Shown in pieces: positions 50,831-59,890 of a stretch of 64,000 nucleotides of DNA; position 1 is the first letter of the stretch, and each line of letters starts with the position of its first letter. Position numbers and translations under genes: made by a program. Location: positions 56,587 to 120,586 of the forward strand of contig PHBZ01000012.1 of the NCBI GenBank assembly GCA_002840755.1, read 5' to 3'. The notes under the pieces are model-generated. The model saw only the letters and a program-made list of their open reading frames with translations. It did no database searches and had not been told where the DNA came from. This stretch comes from Chloroflexi bacterium HGW-Chloroflexi-10 (GTDB taxonomy: Bacteria > Chloroflexota > Anaerolineae > Anaerolineales > Anaerolineaceae).

Positions 50831-51961
50831 ATGGAGTGGAGCGTACCCTTAGCGGATCTGGATTATGGCGAAGCCGAAGAAGCGGCTGTGCTGGGTGTTT
50901 TACGGAGCAAGTGGTTAACCATGGGCGCAGTGACCCAGGAATTTGAAAAGGCTTTCGCGGCGCTTTGCGGCGCGGCCTATGCTATTTCGGTTTCGAATGC
51001 CACCGAGGCGCTGCACCTGGCCTGCCTGGCGCTGGGGATTGGACCGGGCGACGAAGTGATTGTGCCTTCGTTAAGCTTTGTGGCCACCGCCAACGCCGTT
51101 TTATATACCGGCGCGGATGTGGTCTTCGCGGATATCCACAGTGAAGAGGATCTGACGATTTCCGTGGCGGATATTGAACGTAAAATCACCCCGCGCACCA
51201 AAGCCATGATTGTGATGCATTACGCCGGGTATGCCTGCCAGATGCCAGAGCTTTTGGCGCTGGCCAAAGAGCATGGGCTGGCGGTGATTGAAGACGTGGC
51301 GCACGCCCCCGGCGCGTTTCTGGAAGGCCGCGCCCTGGGTACCTGGGGCGACGTGGGTTGTTTCAGTTTTTTCTCAAATAAAAACCTGGCCACTGGGGAA
51401 GGCGGCATGCTCGTCACCCAGCGGGAGGACCTGGCGCAGAAATTTTTGTATTACCGTTCACACGGGATGACCACGCTGACCTACGACCGCCACAAGGGGC
51501 ACGCCTATTCCTATGATGTGGTGGCGCTGGGCTATAACTACCGCATCGATGAAATCCGCGCGGCTTTGGGGCTGGCCCAGTTAGCCAAACTGGCGGGCAA
51601 CAACCAGCGCCGTGCCCTGCTGACCGTGCAATACCATCAAGCTTTGAAAGGCCTGGTGGAGCTGCCCTTTGCGCGGCACGCGGGTGAGGCGGCTTATCAC
51701 ATCCTGCCGGTGCTGCTGCCGCAAGGCGTTGAGCGCAAGGCGTTTCAGGACCATCTGCGTGATTGCAAAATACAGACCAGCATGCATTACCCGCCAATCC
51801 ACCGCTTCAGCTATTATCAAAAGCGCTACGGCATCAACAGCAGTTTGCCGCTTACCGAGGCGGTAGCGGCACGCGAGGTGACCCTGCCGCTCTACCCGGG
51901 CATGACCGGGGAACAGTTGGCAAGTGTGGTGGGTGCGATCAGGGAATTTATCCATTCGTGA
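50831..51961 (+). CDS. DegT/DnrJ/EryC1/StrS aminotransferase
   Basis: PLP-dependent sugar aminotransferase of 376 aa that would aminate the 4-keto group made by the preceding dehydratase. VSNATEALHLACLALGIGPGDEVIVPSLSFVATANAV (about 53-89) is the family start, EDVAHAPGA contains the PLP-stacking region, and SFFSNKNLATGEGGM holds the Schiff-base Lys (about residue 185). The GYNYRIDEIRAALGLAQL segment is family-typical. The ATG at 50831, one base after the previous stop, is chosen over the frame's upstream ATG at 50783. Confidence 0.92.
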   Translation: MEWSVPLADLDYGEAEEAAVLGVLRSKWLTMGAVTQEFEKAFAALCGAAYAISVSNATEALHLACLALGIGPGDEVIVPSLSFVATANAVLYTGADVVFADIHSEEDLTISVADIERKITPRTKAMIVMHYAGYACQMPELLALAKEHGLAVIEDVAHAPGAFLEGRALGTWGDVGCFSFFSNKNLATGEGGMLVTQREDLAQKFLYYRSHGMTTLTYDRHKGHAYSYDVVALGYNYRIDEIRAALGLAQLAKLAGNNQRRALLTVQYHQALKGLVELPFARHAGEAAYHILPVLLPQGVERKAFQDHLRDCKIQTSMHYPPIHRFSYYQKRYGINSSLPLTEAVAAREVTLPLYPGMTGEQLASVVGAIREFIHS

Positions 51962-51974
51962 GCGATTTCCAGGT

Positions 51975-53132
51975 ATGAACGAGCGAAAAAAGCTTTCCAC
52001 GCCAACTACCCTGCGGATCGCTGTATTGGCGATGTGGATGGTTTGCGGCTGTGTGCTGCTGGCGCAGCCTGTGCAGGCGATGCTGCTGCGCGCCAGGGCC
52101 GCTGGTGAGCTGTATGCGCTGGTGGCGCAGATGGAATCGCGGTTTTCGCTGGCGCAATGCCCGCAGAAGGGCGCGGTACTGCCGGATGCGCAATTGGATA
52201 CCGCGCGGGAAGCGCTGGTGGACGCGATCAGTGCGGATGCTGCGCAGGCCCCGGCCTACTGGCTGTGGGATTTGCTGAACTGCCTGGACGCTGGGGCGGG
52301 TTTTGGCAGGTTTGAGAAATACGCGCAGAGTCTGCCCGATGACCCGCGCGGGGTGATCTTGAATATCATCACCCAACCGGATAGCGATGCAATGATGCGT
52401 ACCATTCAAGACGAAACTCAATTATCCACAGGTGAAGTGGTTCTTCTTTATAACTTACTGAAAGAAAAATACCCGGAGGAGAATGGGCTGCCGCTTTTCT
52501 TAGTTCTGGCAGATCGCTATCCGGGTAATGCCGGCCTGTGGCAAATGCTGGTGACTGACCAATGGGCTATGATGCGAAACATGGATGCAGAGGTTAATAT
52601 TGCCTACTTATATGCCTTAATTGACATTCAGGATAAATGGGGTATTTCCGCCAACCGCGCTGAATTTTACATGCAGTTGGGGCTCATTCACCAGTTTTAC
52701 ATTGATCCCCATGCCCCAGCTGAGGCCGCCCGGTATTATAACCTGGCGCTCGCGGACCTTGTCAGTTTGCCTAACTATCGCCAATCCAGTTTGCATGTAT
52801 ACCTGGGAGAAGCGTATAACAGCCTCGAGTATCCTGTGGAGGATATTCTGGCGGAGTTTGAAACTGCCTTAGCGTTACAAGAGGATTCTTATCCTGCTCT
52901 AAACGATTTGGGGATTTTGTATTTAAATCAATTGGAGAACATTCCGAAAGCACGCTATTATTTTTATAGAATGATTGAATTACGGCCTAAAAACCCAACC
53001 GGGGTGTACTGGCTGGGATACAGCTATGAGTTGGAAGGAAATATTCCGGAAGCGAAGCGATTCTACAACGAAGCTCTGGCGATCCAGCCGGAGTATGGGC
53101 CGGCTTTAAAGCGCCTGGAGGCGTTGAAGTAA
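51975..53132 (+). CDS. Membrane-anchored TPR protein
   Basis: A 385-residue protein with an N-terminal membrane helix (about 13-33) and TPR-like helical repeats in the last ~200 residues: PAEAARYYNLALADLVSL, PALNDLGILYLNQLENIPKARYYFYRMI, YWLGYSYELEGNIPEAKRFYNEAL (the last near 350). The middle is a helical region of no known family. It may scaffold the export or polymerisation machinery, as TPR proteins often do in such loci. Start at 51975 because the longer frame overlaps the aminotransferase gene. The next gene follows after 1 bp. Confidence 0.75.
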   Translation: MNERKKLSTPTTLRIAVLAMWMVCGCVLLAQPVQAMLLRARAAGELYALVAQMESRFSLAQCPQKGAVLPDAQLDTAREALVDAISADAAQAPAYWLWDLLNCLDAGAGFGRFEKYAQSLPDDPRGVILNIITQPDSDAMMRTIQDETQLSTGEVVLLYNLLKEKYPEENGLPLFLVLADRYPGNAGLWQMLVTDQWAMMRNMDAEVNIAYLYALIDIQDKWGISANRAEFYMQLGLIHQFYIDPHAPAEAARYYNLALADLVSLPNYRQSSLHVYLGEAYNSLEYPVEDILAEFETALALQEDSYPALNDLGILYLNQLENIPKARYYFYRMIELRPKNPTGVYWLGYSYELEGNIPEAKRFYNEALAIQPEYGPALKRLEALK

Positions 53133-53133
53133 G

Positions 53134-54426
53134 ATGGCAAACAACCGCGGCAGGCTTCCCGGTTTTCTGTACTGGCTGGGGGTGCTGATTCTGGCGCCCA
53201 TTCTGCTGATCCCCGTGGAGGGGTGGCTGTGGCTGGCCTTTCTGGCTGTGCCGCTGGCGGCGCTGGGGCTGTTTGGCGGCCAGAGAAAACGTTCGGGCTT
53301 CAGCCTGCCAATCCAGCTGCTGATGGGGATGGCGCTGGTGAGCACACAATTCAGCTATGATGTGCGCGTCAGCCTGCCCAAACTCTGCGGCCTGTTGTTT
53401 GGGCTGCTGGTGTTCTGGGGGGTGCATTGGTTTACAACCGGCCTGCGAACCTACCGCCTTACTCTTTTGGGATTTTTGCTGCTGGGCAGCGGCATGAGCC
53501 TGGTGAGTTTATTCTTTACCGATTGGCCTACCGTCAAATTTGGTTTTCTCAACCCGATCACCGCCTTAATCCCTTCTTCTGCTTTGTTGGGGCAGCTGAT
53601 CAACCCGAATGAGGTGGCGGGTACGCTTTTATGGGTCATCCCGCTCAGCGCCATGCTGTTAATAAGCTCGTTTTCGTTCGTCTCAGCGAGGGCCGTGTGG
53701 CGGGCGGCAACCAAACTCTTTCTGCTGCTGGTATTGGTCTTGTTGATGGTCACCTTTGTATTGGTGCAGTCCAGGGCAGCTTACCTGATTATGTTCGCCA
53801 CGCTGGCCGGGGTGATTGGGCTGTGGTTTTTTAGCTCGGTCAGGCGCAGGGTGGCGTGGATCACGGCCGGCGGGTTGGTTGTGCTCACGGCGGCGTTGGT
53901 GATTGTTTTTGCCGGAGAGCTGCGCAGCTACATCCCGGATGAGAATTCACTGGCACTGCGCCCGAAGATCTGGTCCTCCGCGGTGTATATGATCAAGGAC
54001 GCTCCGCTGACCGGTATGGGCATGAATACCTACCGCAACATGGTGCACTATGTTAACCCGATTACCTCGGTGAGTGGTCAGAAGGATTTTGGCCACGCTC
54101 ACAACGAATTTTTGCAGGCCGCGCTGGATCTGGGCCTGCCGGGGGCGGTGGCTCTGGTGGCGCTTTACCTGGTGGCGTTTACCCTGCTGGCACGGTTGTT
54201 TGCGTATAGCTTAAAGAACAAAATACAGGCGCTGCCAGTCAAGGCGCTGGTGCTGGGGTTGGGCGGCGGGCTGCTGGCGCACGGCTTGTGGGGGATGGTG
54301 GATGCGATCGCCCTGGGCGCCAAACCCGGCTTTATCTTCTGGATGCTGCTGGGGCTGATTTCGGCTTTATACAACCTGGTTTTTGATGCTGAGGATGCGG
54401 AAAGCGGGGTGGAGCATGCGGGTTGA
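53134..54426 (+). CDS. O-antigen ligase/polymerase-family membrane protein
   Basis: Multi-spanning membrane protein of 430 aa, about 11-12 helices. The periplasmic loop has TGMGMNTYRNMV and then DFGHAHNEFLQAALDLGLPG (about 308-327), the H-x-H-N-x-x-L motif of the Wzy_C/O-antigen-ligase family. Short positive N-terminus. It is the second such gene in the window and, unlike 39825-41225, has the GC-rich composition of the flanking locus. Polymerase or ligase cannot be decided. Confidence 0.88.
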   Translation: MANNRGRLPGFLYWLGVLILAPILLIPVEGWLWLAFLAVPLAALGLFGGQRKRSGFSLPIQLLMGMALVSTQFSYDVRVSLPKLCGLLFGLLVFWGVHWFTTGLRTYRLTLLGFLLLGSGMSLVSLFFTDWPTVKFGFLNPITALIPSSALLGQLINPNEVAGTLLWVIPLSAMLLISSFSFVSARAVWRAATKLFLLLVLVLLMVTFVLVQSRAAYLIMFATLAGVIGLWFFSSVRRRVAWITAGGLVVLTAALVIVFAGELRSYIPDENSLALRPKIWSSAVYMIKDAPLTGMGMNTYRNMVHYVNPITSVSGQKDFGHAHNEFLQAALDLGLPGAVALVALYLVAFTLLARLFAYSLKNKIQALPVKALVLGLGGGLLAHGLWGMVDAIALGAKPGFIFWMLLGLISALYNLVFDAEDAESGVEHAG

Positions 54427-54727
54427 TTGGTATTGGCTGGTGGTTACGTCCGTGTGGGTTTTCGGCTGCGGGGTAATGCTGGCCGTGGTGAGCATTGTGT
54501 ATGCCAGCGCCGCCAATAAAAAGGCAAAATTCTTCTCCGCTCTCACGCAACCCCTGCCAATGCTGGGGTTAATGGTTGGGGCGGTGTACGCGCTGATTGG
54601 CGTGTGTTTTACCGGCGTGCCCCTGGTTCAGAAAGTTTTCTGGGGGGTGGGCGTGCTGTGGCTGTGCGTCGAAACACTCGGCGTCTGGAGAAAAAAGTGG
54701 CGCGCACAGCAGCCTCCCCGGCGATGA
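54416..54727 (+). CDS. Small membrane protein of unknown family
   Basis: 103-residue protein with three hydrophobic stretches (about 5-30, 42-62 and 66-86) and a basic C-terminus (WRKKWRAQQPPRR). No known family recognised. The ATG at 54416 has GGTGGAG upstream and overlaps the end of the ligase-like gene; its own 3' end overlaps the GTG start of the next membrane protein by 31 nt, suggesting tight coupling. Small subunits of this sort accompany polysaccharide export genes, but no function can be assigned. Confidence 0.6.
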   Translation: MRVDWYWLVVTSVWVFGCGVMLAVVSIVYASAANKKAKFFSALTQPLPMLGLMVGAVYALIGVCFTGVPLVQKVFWGVGVLWLCVETLGVWRKKWRAQQPPRR

Positions 54728-55746
54728 CAGCGGTGGATGGGCAACTGCCTACAGGGCAGCGCCGAAGCACACGCGGCTACTGGCTGGGGCTGGCGTTGAG
54801 CGGGGTGTGCCTGACCGCGGCGATTTGGGGAGTGGACCTCAAACGTACGCTGGAAATGGCCTCTGCCGCGCAGGCAGGCTATGTGGGTCTGGGGCTGGCT
54901 GTGGTGGTGCTGACCCTGTTTGCCAAGGCGCGGCGCTGGCAGATTCTGATGGGCGCACCGGCTGACCAAGCAACCCTGCGGGTGTTTAAAATTTTGACTA
55001 CCGGCGTGTTCGTCAATGCTTTTTTGCCGGCGCGCTTAGGGGATGTGTACCGCGTGTTTTTGGCGGGTGAACTGCAAGGCCAAACCAAGAGTTACCTGGC
55101 GGGCACGCTGGTGATTGAAAAGATGAGTGATCTGGCGGCTTTGCTGGTGACGGCGCTGGCGCTGATGTTTAGCCTGGCGCTGCCGGCCTGGCTGGTGGTT
55201 CCGCTGCGCGGGGCGCTGCTGGTGACGCTGGGGTTCCTGACGTTGCTGTGCATCGCCGCCGGCAAGAAAGAGGGCTTGCAGCGCATTTTGAACCGGCTCA
55301 GCGGGCGCCTGAAGCTTGCGTGGCTGAATGATGCGCTGACGAACGGCCTGCGCAGTTTCGCGATGGTCTCGCAAAAGCAGACGCGACTTAAGTTGATTTT
55401 TTGGATGGCGCTGATTACCATCCTTGGCGCGCTGACCAACCTGCTGGTTTTTTGGGCGCTGCACATAGAACTGGGTATCGGCGCCGCCTTCTTTGTGCTG
55501 GTGGTGTTGATGATCGGCATTGCGGTGCCGGCTTCCGTGGGACGGATTGGCGTATTTCATTATGCCGCCGTCCTGGCGCTGAGTGTGTTTGATGTTCCCC
55601 GGGACGCGGCTTTTACCTATGCCACTGTGCTGCACCTGGTAGTGACCCTGCCGACCGTGATCCTGGGCGGCATCTTCCTGTGGCAGGAAAAACTCTCACA
55701 GGGCTTTTTGAATAAAGTATGTGGTTCCCTTTTCAAAAACCGATGA
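54697..55746 (+). CDS. YbhN/AglD-type membrane protein (lysylphosphatidylglycerol-synthase TM region)
   Basis: Flippase-like integral membrane protein of 349 aa, about eight helices. Family blocks: FKILTTGVFVNAFLPARLGDVYRVFLAGELQG (about 97-128), then VIEKMSDLAALL, and VGRIGVFHYAAVLALSVF near 288. Proteins of this family sit in many glycan loci and are linked to lipid-linked sugar handling. The GTG at 54697 is chosen because GGAG lies 6 nt before it; the ATG at 54724 has none. Stop overlaps the next ATG by 4 nt. Confidence 0.82.
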   Translation: MARTAASPAMTAVDGQLPTGQRRSTRGYWLGLALSGVCLTAAIWGVDLKRTLEMASAAQAGYVGLGLAVVVLTLFAKARRWQILMGAPADQATLRVFKILTTGVFVNAFLPARLGDVYRVFLAGELQGQTKSYLAGTLVIEKMSDLAALLVTALALMFSLALPAWLVVPLRGALLVTLGFLTLLCIAAGKKEGLQRILNRLSGRLKLAWLNDALTNGLRSFAMVSQKQTRLKLIFWMALITILGALTNLLVFWALHIELGIGAAFFVLVVLMIGIAVPASVGRIGVFHYAAVLALSVFDVPRDAAFTYATVLHLVVTLPTVILGGIFLWQEKLSQGFLNKVCGSLFKNR

Positions 55747-57353
55747 ACCTAAACCTTTTCCTCTCGGTGATTGTCCCCGTTCACAACATGTCCACGACCC
55801 TTCCTGGCTGCCTGGCCGCTTTAAAAAACCAGAGCGGGCTGGCGTTTGGCCGCGAGTATGAGATCATCGTCGTCGATGACGGCTCTACGGACAACTGCGC
55901 AGAGATCGCCACACACGCCGGCGTCCTGCTCATCCAACAGGCCAACCAGGGCGCCGCCGCCGCCAGAAACGCGGGTGTGCGCTTGGCGAAGGGGGCTGTG
56001 GTCGCCTTTACCGACGCTGACTGCCAGCCTGCGCCGGACTGGTTGCTGACGATCCGCAACGCCTTTGCCGAGGCGGATGTGGTCGGCCTCAAAGGCGCCT
56101 ACCTGACCCGGCAGAAAAACTGGGTGGCGCGTTTTGTGCAGCTCGAGTACGAGTCCAAATATGCGCGAATGCTCGGCTTTGAGCGGATAGACTTTATCGA
56201 CACCTATTCCGCCGCGTATCGCAAAGACATTTTCACCCAAAACAATGGGTTTAACCCGATCTTCCCGGGCTCCTCGATTGAAGACCAGGAGTTTTCCTTC
56301 CGCCTGGCGGCGAAGGGCTACCGCCTGGTCTTTGTGCCCGAGGCGCGCGTGGTGCATATCCACGATACCTCGCCTGGCCAATACGCCCGCCGCAAATACA
56401 AGATCGGCTTCTGGAAATCGGTTTTGCTGCACTGGCTGCCGGAGAAGACCTTTTCGGATTCGCATACAGCCCCCTCCCAACGCTGGCAGATCGTGCTGCT
56501 GGGGTTGGTGATGCTGACCTCTGCCGCCGCGCTGGTCTTTCCGGTGTTGTGGGTGGCGGCCCTGGCCTTGCTGGCGATTTTGGCGTTTAGCGGCCTGCCC
56601 CTGACCGGTTTTATTCTGAGGCACGACCCGGCGATTGCATTGATCACCCCGCTGATGCTGGTTTTGCGGGCTGGGGCTTTAGGCTGGGGGCTGATTTGCG
56701 GGCTGGCTTTTCCGCCCAGGCGCAAAAATGAACAGGTGCACGGGCTGATCTTCCGCGACCGCCTGATGAAAAGGCTGATCGATATTAGCGTCAGTCTGGT
56801 GGGGCTGTTGGTGTGCCTGCCCATCTTGCTGATCGCGGGGGTGCTGATCAAACTGGAAGACGGCGGGAAGCTTTTCTTTACCCAGATCCGCGCCGGGGAA
56901 AACGGCAAGCCGTTCCGGATTATCAAACTGCGGACGATGCGCGCTGATGCTGAAGCGAAGCTCAAAGAGCTGGTGGACGTGGACAGCCTGGCGGCGCCGT
57001 CTTTTAAGCTGACCAACGATCCGCGTGTTACCCGAATCGGGCGGTTGTTAAGGAGGTGGAGCATTGACGAAGTCCCGCAGTTTATCAACGTGTTAAAGGG
57101 AGAAATGAGCCTGGTAGGCCCGCGGCCGGAAGAGGTGTGCATGGTAGAGCGCTACACCGATCAGCAACGCCAGCGCCTGGTGGTCAAGCCGGGCATGTCC
57201 GGCCCGATGCAGATCAACGGCCGGGGCATCCTCGATTTTCATCAAAGGCTGGCATTAGAGCTGGACTATATACAGAATTATTCATTCATCCGGGATATTG
57301 AAATCATGTTAAAGACGTTCCCCGCCATACTCAACGGCCGGGGAGCTTATTGA
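55743..57353 (+). CDS. Fusion of GT2 glycosyltransferase and polyprenyl sugar-phosphate transferase
   Basis: Bifunctional membrane enzyme of 536 aa. GT2 domain (about 5-240): LSVIVPVHN, VVDDGSTDNCAEI, DADCQP (metal Asp-x-Asp site at about 91-93) and EDQEFSFRLAAKGY. Two to three membrane helices (about 245-335) join it to a bacterial sugar-transferase domain (about 345-536): MKRLIDISVSLVGLLVCLPILL, IIKLRTM, WSIDEVPQFINVLKGEMSLVGPRPE with intact Asp-Glu dyad. One chain could thus load the first sugar and add the next. The ATG overlaps the previous stop (ATGA); an upstream ATG at 55719 is also in frame. Confidence 0.88.
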   Translation: MNLNLFLSVIVPVHNMSTTLPGCLAALKNQSGLAFGREYEIIVVDDGSTDNCAEIATHAGVLLIQQANQGAAAARNAGVRLAKGAVVAFTDADCQPAPDWLLTIRNAFAEADVVGLKGAYLTRQKNWVARFVQLEYESKYARMLGFERIDFIDTYSAAYRKDIFTQNNGFNPIFPGSSIEDQEFSFRLAAKGYRLVFVPEARVVHIHDTSPGQYARRKYKIGFWKSVLLHWLPEKTFSDSHTAPSQRWQIVLLGLVMLTSAAALVFPVLWVAALALLAILAFSGLPLTGFILRHDPAIALITPLMLVLRAGALGWGLICGLAFPPRRKNEQVHGLIFRDRLMKRLIDISVSLVGLLVCLPILLIAGVLIKLEDGGKLFFTQIRAGENGKPFRIIKLRTMRADAEAKLKELVDVDSLAAPSFKLTNDPRVTRIGRLLRRWSIDEVPQFINVLKGEMSLVGPRPEEVCMVERYTDQQRQRLVVKPGMSGPMQINGRGILDFHQRLALELDYIQNYSFIRDIEIMLKTFPAILNGRGAY

Positions 57354-57376
57354 ATTATTACTTTGAAAGGAAAACA

Positions 57377-57835
57377 ATGAACATGTCTATCAAAAAGTTA
57401 CTTGTTATCAGTATTGTTGCCGCCCTGCTCTTTTTGGTGGTGCCAAGCGGGGTATCCTGGGCCGGATATTCCTTACAGACCGTCCCCACCGTTGAGCCAA
57501 CCGCCACCAGCATTGCCACAGCCGAAACCACGACAACTGCCGCAGGAGATGCGGCGTTGACCGAAACGGCGGAAGCCCTGGCCACGCAGAGAGCCAGCAT
57601 CACACCGATCGTGCCTGTATCCGGTGAGACCGAAACAGCCGTGGCGATGCTTACCCCAACCCCAACCTCCGTTGTGGTGGTTCCGCCGGTTGTGCCGGGT
57701 GGCAGTGTGTGGCTGTGGATCATTTTGATCCTGGCGATCGTGATTATCGGCCTGATTCTCTTCCTGGTTGTACCCAAGAACAAGAACAAAGGCGAAGTTA
57801 AGCCCGAAGTTAAGCCTGAGACTCCGGCGAAATAA
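57377..57835 (+). CDS. Small secreted/membrane protein with Thr-rich stalk
   Basis: 152-residue protein of no known family. Signal peptide (about 1-28, LLFLVVPSGVSWAG), a Thr/Ala/Glu-rich extracellular stretch (about 30-110), one C-terminal membrane helix (about 113-135, WLWIILILAIVIIGLILFLVV), and a Lys/Glu/Pro tail. This is the layout of a surface stalk anchored by its C-terminus, reminiscent of sorted proteins. AAAGG lies 6 nt before the ATG. It sits 23 bp after the fusion enzyme and 6 bp before DUF4012, so is part of the exopolysaccharide operon. Confidence 0.65.
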   Translation: MNMSIKKLLVISIVAALLFLVVPSGVSWAGYSLQTVPTVEPTATSIATAETTTTAAGDAALTETAEALATQRASITPIVPVSGETETAVAMLTPTPTSVVVVPPVVPGGSVWLWIILILAIVIIGLILFLVVPKNKNKGEVKPEVKPETPAK

Positions 57836-57841
57836 GCATTG

Positions 57842-59776
57842 ATGAAAAAAGTCATACTGGTTGTGTGTATATCCGTGGTCAGCGCCGTGCTGATCTGGGT
57901 TGGCACCGTGGGTTATCACGGGTACCAATTGTTCCGGCTGTATTCAGGAGCGCAAACCCTGGAAAAAGCCGAGCTCGCCAAACAATTGCCGGCCCTGGTG
58001 AGGGAAACAAACCAGCATGTCAGCGTCTTGCGCGCCATGGTAAAACCGGTCTACCCTGTGTTGCGGGTGATGGGTGGGCTGCCGGGCGTTGGCCCGACCA
58101 TGGCGCAGGCGGAACCGCTGCTGGAAACGGCCTATTCCATGCTCCCGAGCCTGGAACAAACCAGTATGGCTTTTGAACCTGTCTTGCAGGATGTTTTTGC
58201 CGCCCCCGCGCCGGACAGGGAAGATTTTGTTCAGCAGGTTCTGACGTGCATCGGCGAGAACCCTGAAGTTTTTGATGCGCTGGTTGATTCGGCGAATTCA
58301 TCAAAACCGTATTGGGAAACCATTGACGCAGGTCTTTTCCCTGAGCGGGTGCAAGGCGCGCTGCTGGCTGTGGACGAGAATTATGATCAGCTTTTAGAAG
58401 CAGCCGCTTATGTAAAATTATTGCCAGCGTTGGCCGGCATGGAAGAAACGCAAACCTATCTGATTCTGGCGCAGAATAATGACGAACTGCGCGCGACCGG
58501 TGGTTTTATTTCCGGGATCGGCACGGTGGAGGTTTCTCAAGGCGACATTGTGGGGTTTACCATGGATGACTCTTATGCCGTGGATGATTTCTCGAAAGGC
58601 TACCCGACCCCGCCAGAGCCGCTGCTGCATTACATGTTGTCCGGGTATTGGGTCCCGCGGGACGCCAACTGGTACCCCGACTTCCCGACCTCCGCCAAAA
58701 TAACCGCGGACCTGTACAGCCTGTCCACCGGCGTTGAGACGGATGGGGTGATCGCATTTGACCAGACGGCTGTGATTGAGATCATGAGCCTGGTGGGCAG
58801 CCTCCTGGTGGAGGGCGTGGACGAGCCTGTCACCAGTGAGAATATTGAAGCCTACATGTGGCAGGCGCGCGCGCCGGACGCGGAATCCGGGCTTACGCAG
58901 GAATGGTGGGAACACCGCAAGGACTTCATGGGGGATCTCGGCGGCAGAATTGTGGCTGAGATCAAGAAGAAGAATTCGGCGGAGGAGATGATCGCGCTCG
59001 CCCAAAAGATGGAAGAGCTGCTCCGCAGGGGGCATCTGAGCATTTATCTGGACAATTCCAGCGGCGAGGAGCTGCTGAAAAAGTCCGGCTGGGATGGCGG
59101 TTTAACCGAAACATGGCAGGACTACGTCGGGGTGGTGGATAGCAACATCGGGTTTAATAAGATGGACGGCGTGCTGCAACGAAAAATCAACTACAAGGTG
59201 GATTTGCGTGTGTTAAGTTCGCCAAAAGCGCGAGTAACGCTCACGTACATCAACCCTGTTGGGCAGGCCGTGGCGTGTGTACACGAACCGACCTATGGCG
59301 ACGGTTCCTACGCCGATATGCAGAAGCGCTGTTATTGGAATTACTGGCGGGTATATTTGCCGATCGGGTCAGAATTGATCCAGGTGGATGCGCCGGATGT
59401 GCCGCAGGATGTATTGATGAGCCGGGACGGCTGGACGGATGGGCAGATCGTCCAGGCTGTGGAATCTGGCTATGAGGTGTTTGAGGGTTTGCTGGTGCTG
59501 CCGACCAACGCCAGCCAAACGATCATTCTGGATGTGCAGCTTCCGGGGTATGTCGTCCAACCTTACGATGCAGAGACTCTGGTATACACCGTCTTTGTGC
59601 AAAAACAACTGGGGGTTGAGAGTGTTCCATATGAACTTGAAATTCTACTTCCGGAAAATTTAGAAATGGTCTTTTCCAATGCTTCTTCGTTGATCATCGA
59701 AGGCAGCAAAATCACCTTGCTTGAAGAGCTGCACGAATCAAAGCTGTTTGAATTTCGTTTTCAAGTTAAAGAATGA
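57842..59776 (+). CDS. DUF4012 domain protein
   Basis: Protein of 644 aa with an N-terminal membrane helix (about 3-25) and a large exported part. TYLILAQNNDELRATGGFISGIG (about 203-225) and DANWYPDFPTSAKITADLY (about 277-295) are the hallmark DUF4012 blocks; the first resembles LytR/CpsA/Psr-like contexts in other bacteria. The function is unproven; its repeated presence in exopolysaccharide loci suggests attachment or assembly of polymer outside the cell. ATG 57842 is used; a TTG lies one codon upstream. Last of the tightly spaced run. Confidence 0.88.
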   Translation: MKKVILVVCISVVSAVLIWVGTVGYHGYQLFRLYSGAQTLEKAELAKQLPALVRETNQHVSVLRAMVKPVYPVLRVMGGLPGVGPTMAQAEPLLETAYSMLPSLEQTSMAFEPVLQDVFAAPAPDREDFVQQVLTCIGENPEVFDALVDSANSSKPYWETIDAGLFPERVQGALLAVDENYDQLLEAAAYVKLLPALAGMEETQTYLILAQNNDELRATGGFISGIGTVEVSQGDIVGFTMDDSYAVDDFSKGYPTPPEPLLHYMLSGYWVPRDANWYPDFPTSAKITADLYSLSTGVETDGVIAFDQTAVIEIMSLVGSLLVEGVDEPVTSENIEAYMWQARAPDAESGLTQEWWEHRKDFMGDLGGRIVAEIKKKNSAEEMIALAQKMEELLRRGHLSIYLDNSSGEELLKKSGWDGGLTETWQDYVGVVDSNIGFNKMDGVLQRKINYKVDLRVLSSPKARVTLTYINPVGQAVACVHEPTYGDGSYADMQKRCYWNYWRVYLPIGSELIQVDAPDVPQDVLMSRDGWTDGQIVQAVESGYEVFEGLLVLPTNASQTIILDVQLPGYVVQPYDAETLVYTVFVQKQLGVESVPYELEILLPENLEMVFSNASSLIIEGSKITLLEELHESKLFEFRFQVKE

Positions 59777-59798
59777 CGTTTCCGGATCATGGGGAGGA

Positions 59799-59833
59799 AA
59801 AACATTTGTAAGTCCTACCGATGTTTTTTTTTG
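59799..59833 (+). terminator. Weak intrinsic terminator
   Basis: 7-bp stem AAAACAT/ATGTTTT (59799-59805 with 59821-59827), loop about 15 nt, continuing into nine T residues. It lies 22 bp after DUF4012. AT-only pairing makes it weak. Confidence 0.4.
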
Positions 59834-59890
59834 TGAAATGTTGAATCAAAAGAAGGTAAACAGTGTGAACAGCAGGTGTTTCAGATCCGT

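Noticed and set aside
53134..54426. Ligase-like gene as a duplicate of 39825-41225
   Set aside because: Only the short His-Asn loop motif is shared; composition and sequence differ, so they are separate family members and not a recent duplication.
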